Source: Apostichopus japonicus (taxonomy: Eukaryota; Echinodermata; Holothuroidea; Aspidochirotida; Stichopodidae). Taken from it: a stretch of DNA of 64,000 nucleotides. The notes beneath the pieces were generated by a model. The model ran no database searches, had not been told where the DNA came from, and saw nothing but the letters and a program-made list of their open reading frames with translations. The stretch is from the NCBI RefSeq assembly GCF_037975245.1, contig NC_092580.1, positions 16,752,001 to 16,816,000 of the forward strand, written 5' to 3'. The position numbers and the translations under genes were made by a program. Below are positions 63,377 through 64,000 of the stretch, one piece after another. Position 1 is the stretch's first letter; every line of letters starts with the position of its first letter.

Positions 63377-64000
63377 GTAAAAAGAACACAGCCTAAAAGT
63401 AACCAGTCTGAACCATACAAGCAGAATAGACCAAATTGGTTACTCCATAATAGCATTTTTAAGTTGATACAGTGGAATACCAGTTTGTTGGTGCTATTTT
63501 GTTGTCAGAAGGTGAGGGGTGTAGGATCAAATAAAACTAATATTCTATTCCTATTGAATTAGAAACTCTTTGTTTCAAAACGCTAGATGTTCACGTAACG
63601 ATATAGAACCCGTTTTCGTTGCAGTTTGCCTTTAGAAGAAGATCATGCTAGGATCGAAACGTCAGGCCCTCTATTACTTGTACTTCTACCTACACAGGCT
63701 TTGTGCAGTAGATAAGCAGTGTGTTAACAGTTTGTTTTTTTCCTTTGAGGGAAGATAATGTGTCTATTTTTGTTGCTGTTGCTGATGCTGTTATTTCATT
63801 CATATGGGAGTGGGAGAGGGACAGAGGTGCTTTTGGGGATTTATTCTCCTCACAGAATAAAATCATGAGGGAGGGGGGGGGGGGGGGGGTGAGGAAACAA
63901 CAATTACGAAGAATCATAAATATATTCTTAAATTATTGTATAACATGTAGTTGTGGAAATACCTAAAAAAAATGCTTTCAACATTGCCGTTTCAAACATA
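63377..64000. other. intron 11 sequence, no further exon seen
   Basis: No NBD1 exon (Walker A GxxGxGKS) occurs before the window ends. It contains TAGAAGA, GATC...GATC and GAAACGTCAGG near 63633-63667, vaguely like a Penelope-type 3' end, and a G18 homopolymer near 63872. Confidence 0.5.

Overview
This is metazoan nuclear DNA. It contains two interrupted genes with canonical GT-AG introns, long satellite and minisatellite arrays, non-LTR and Penelope-like retroelement remains, tRNA-derived SINEs, many short hAT-like terminal-inverted-repeat elements, and a vertebrate-type (TTAGGG)n tract. The SINE types, the hAT-like elements with G/C-homopolymer ends and the sulfonylurea-receptor-like gene suggest a marine invertebrate deuterostome, most likely an echinoderm. 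That assignment is inference. Nothing bacterial is present.

Layout. 1-6460: a degenerate ~100-bp tandem repeat is split by a nest of transposons. An outer hAT-like element (1522-6097) holds a Penelope-like retroelement on the minus strand (about 2107-5747), which is itself interrupted by a hAT-like insertion at 2875-4883. 7166-21240: tandem repeats dominate, with 18-bp minisatellite arrays (some with a 250-bp higher-order period), a ~7-kb satellite of ~230-bp monomers with 1153-bp and 921-bp higher-order units, and a 19-bp minisatellite present as two facing inverted arrays. 21240-33094: LINE fragments on both strands, nested hAT-like elements with readable 8-bp target duplications, a 392-bp tandem duplication and a further inverted-repeat element.

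33104-40911 (+): a complete-looking seven-coding-exon gene for a rabenosyn-5-like FYVE protein of 492 aa. It has a C2H2 finger, a FYVE domain and a Rab-binding hairpin, and acts in early-endosome tethering and recycling. 48296-63376 (+): the first eleven coding exons (664 aa) of a sulfonylurea-receptor-like ABCC transporter (ABCC8/9 type), with TMD0, the L0 linker and TMD1. Both nucleotide-binding domains lie beyond the right edge. Its introns carry SINEs, hAT-like elements and a perfect 1.85-kb telomeric-repeat tract. The two genes share a strand but show no functional link.

Exon boundaries were set by eye from splice signals, reading phase and remembered family similarity. No searches were run. 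Repeat boundaries are approximate unless a target duplication is given.
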